From JAPOXR01 sp964291445 (lineage in GTDB: Bacteria; Pseudomonadota; Alphaproteobacteria; Rhodobacterales; Rhodobacteraceae): a DNA stretch of 64,000 nt. A model generated the notes under the pieces. It worked only from the letters and a program-made list of their open reading frames with translations, had not been told where the DNA came from and ran no database searches. The DNA is taken from the NCBI GenBank assembly GCA_964291445.2, contig OZ219863.1, positions 372,001-436,000 on the forward strand, read 5' to 3'. Made by a program: the position numbers and the translations under genes. Of this stretch, positions 62,599 through 64,000 are shown in pieces (the first letter of the stretch is position 1; every line of letters starts with the position of its first letter).

Positions 62599-64000
62599 AT
62601 GACATATCCGGAAATGACTCGCCGTGTATTGCTGGCCGCATCGACGGCAGCAGTTCTCGGTCTCGGGGCGGTCACGGCCCCGGCCCAATCTCCCGAAGAC
62701 GTGCTGATCGTCGGCCAGATTGCCGAACCGAAGGCGCTTGATCCGGCCGCGGTGACGGCAGTGAACGACTTTCGCATCCTGATGAATGTCTTCGACGGGT
62801 TGGTGCGCTACAAGGATGGCACGCTCGAGGTCGAGGCAGCATTGGCGACCGACTGGACCATCAGCGATGATGGCACCGTCTATACGTTTTCACTGCGCGA
62901 CGGGGTGAAATTCCACGACGGCTCCGGCTTCAACGCCGACGCGGTGAAGTTCAATTTCGACCGGATGCTTGATGAAGGCCATCCGTATCACGACACCGGA
63001 CCCTTCCCGCTATCCTTCTTCTTTTCGGCAGTGAACTCGGTCGATGTGGTTGATCCGATGACCGTGCAATTCACCCTGAACGCGCCCTACGCGCCGTTCC
63101 TGTCGAACCTGGCCTATCCGACCGGACTGATCGTCTCCCCGGCCTCGGTAGAAACCCATGGCTCGGAGGTCGGACGCAATCCCTCCGGCACCGGTGCATT
63201 CAAGTTCGTCGAGTGGCGCTCGAACGAGGCGGTCGTGGTCGAGGCCAACCCCGATCACTGGGATGGCCCCCCGTCACTTCAGACGGTGGTGTTCCGTCCG
63301 ATCACGGATGCCAACACCCGGACGGCCGAAATGCTGGCGGGCGGAATTGACCTGATGGTCGAGGTGCCGCCGGTCTCGCTGTCGGAATTCCAGGGCGACG
63401 CTTTCACGATTCACGAACAGGCAGGTCCCCATGTCTGGTTCCTCATCCTGAACGCCAAGGAAGGGCCCTTTGCCGATGTCCGCGTCCGGCAGGCGGCAAA
63501 CTACGCGATCAACAAGGAGGCCATCGTCAATGATGTGCTGGAAGGCACGGCTGCCGTCGCCGCCGGCCCGACTCCGCCGGCATTTGCCTGGGCCTACAAC
63601 GAGGCCCTGGAGCCGTACCCCCATGATCCCGACAAGGCCCGCGCATTGATTGCCGAGGCCGGGGCCGACGGTGCCAAGCTGACCTTCTATGTCACCGAAG
63701 GCGGGTCGGGCATGCTGGACCCGGTTGCCATGGGCACCGCCATCCAGGCCGACCTGCAGGCAGTGGGGCTTGAGGTCGCCATCGAGACCTATGAATGGAA
63801 CACCTTCCTCGGCCAGGTGAACCCGGGTCTCGAGGGCAAGGCCGACATGGCGGAAATGGCCTGGATGACCAATGATCCCGACACGCTGCCATTCCTGGCG
63901 CTCAGGACCGAAGCCTGGCCGGACAAGGGCGGGTTCAACTCGGGCTACTACTCCAACCCCGCCGTTGACGAACTCCTGGAAGCCGCCCGGGCCTCGACCG
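62599..64000 (+). CDS. ABC transporter peptide-type substrate-binding protein (SBP family 5), C-terminus beyond the window
   Basis: 467 residues are present and the gene runs off the right edge. The N-terminus has a twin-arginine-like signal (MTRRVLLAASTAAVLGLG, cleavage near APA-QS). VGQIAEPKALDPAAVTAVND, NVFDGLVRYKDG and DGTVYTFSLRDGVKFHDG are family 5 hallmarks (DppA/OppA type). These bind peptides, opines, glutathione or other compounds. AGAGGAT precedes the ATG at 62599. Permeases and ATPases would be expected downstream. Confidence 0.92.
   Translation, partial: MTYPEMTRRVLLAASTAAVLGLGAVTAPAQSPEDVLIVGQIAEPKALDPAAVTAVNDFRILMNVFDGLVRYKDGTLEVEAALATDWTISDDGTVYTFSLRDGVKFHDGSGFNADAVKFNFDRMLDEGHPYHDTGPFPLSFFFSAVNSVDVVDPMTVQFTLNAPYAPFLSNLAYPTGLIVSPASVETHGSEVGRNPSGTGAFKFVEWRSNEAVVVEANPDHWDGPPSLQTVVFRPITDANTRTAEMLAGGIDLMVEVPPVSLSEFQGDAFTIHEQAGPHVWFLILNAKEGPFADVRVRQAANYAINKEAIVNDVLEGTAAVAAGPTPPAFAWAYNEALEPYPHDPDKARALIAEAGADGAKLTFYVTEGGSGMLDPVAMGTAIQADLQAVGLEVAIETYEWNTFLGQVNPGLEGKADMAEMAWMTNDPDTLPFLALRTEAWPDKGGFNSGYYSNPAVDELLEAARAST

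Overview
The window is high-GC DNA from an alphaproteobacterium. Several gene neighbourhoods match ones I know from Rhodobacterales: pgsA-moaD-moaE beside uvrC, irr divergent from fabA-fabB-fabI, coaBC-dut-moeB, gshB/rsmI/LppC, murJ-rhomboid-trpS, and rsmE-gshA beside ubiA. The order is inferred from gene content and context only; no search was run. I saw no rRNA, tRNA or CRISPR array.

Bases 1-22643 are mostly housekeeping. They hold the end of a uracil-DNA glycosylase, a D-tagatose/psicose 3-epimerase-like enzyme, pyrB with a pseudo-dihydroorotase and plsY, glutathione synthesis (gshA) with rsmE, ubiA, an OmpA-type envelope protein, molybdopterin synthase (moaD, moaE) with pgsA, a cold-shock protein, uvrC, an SDR, an S49 peptidase, tag, irr and the fabA-fabB-fabI operon. 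A transposase remnant of IS5 type lies between uvrC and the SDR gene.

Bases 22644-25537 form a small accessory patch with a two-gene AbiE-like module. A protein with a nuclease-like N-terminus and a winged-helix region is followed by an AbiEii-type nucleotidyltransferase, and a palindrome lies just upstream of the pair.

Bases 25538-46758 return to general metabolism: a VOC protein, a HAD dehalogenase with an alpha/beta hydrolase, a dimethylglycine-dehydrogenase-type flavoprotein, an M3 peptidase, a 2-hydroxyacid dehydrogenase, moeB, dut, coaBC, two cobalamin genes, gshB, rsmI, an LppC-like lipoprotein, murJ, a rhomboid, trpS, a class IV aminotransferase and a CoxG-like protein.

Bases 46759-64000 are a transport and catabolism zone. 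An FbpABC/AfuABC-type ABC transporter has a permease gene broken by an apparent -1 frameshift exactly at a canonical slippery heptamer. Next is a LysR-controlled six-gene operon in which a TctABC transporter is joined to a CoA-acylating aldehyde dehydrogenase and both subunits of an ADP-forming acyl-CoA synthetase. This combination fits uptake, CoA activation and reduction of a small carboxylate; sulfoacetate is the most specific guess. Last is a GntR-family regulator with a DadA-like FAD oxidase, a DUF1028 protein and a peptide-type ABC binding protein. Both divergent promoter regions of that group carry the same 12-bp imperfect palindrome.

Small-scale features include TTG or GTG starts that overlap the previous stop codon at several operon junctions, and two-copy short direct repeats with a 41-61 bp period in several intergenic gaps.
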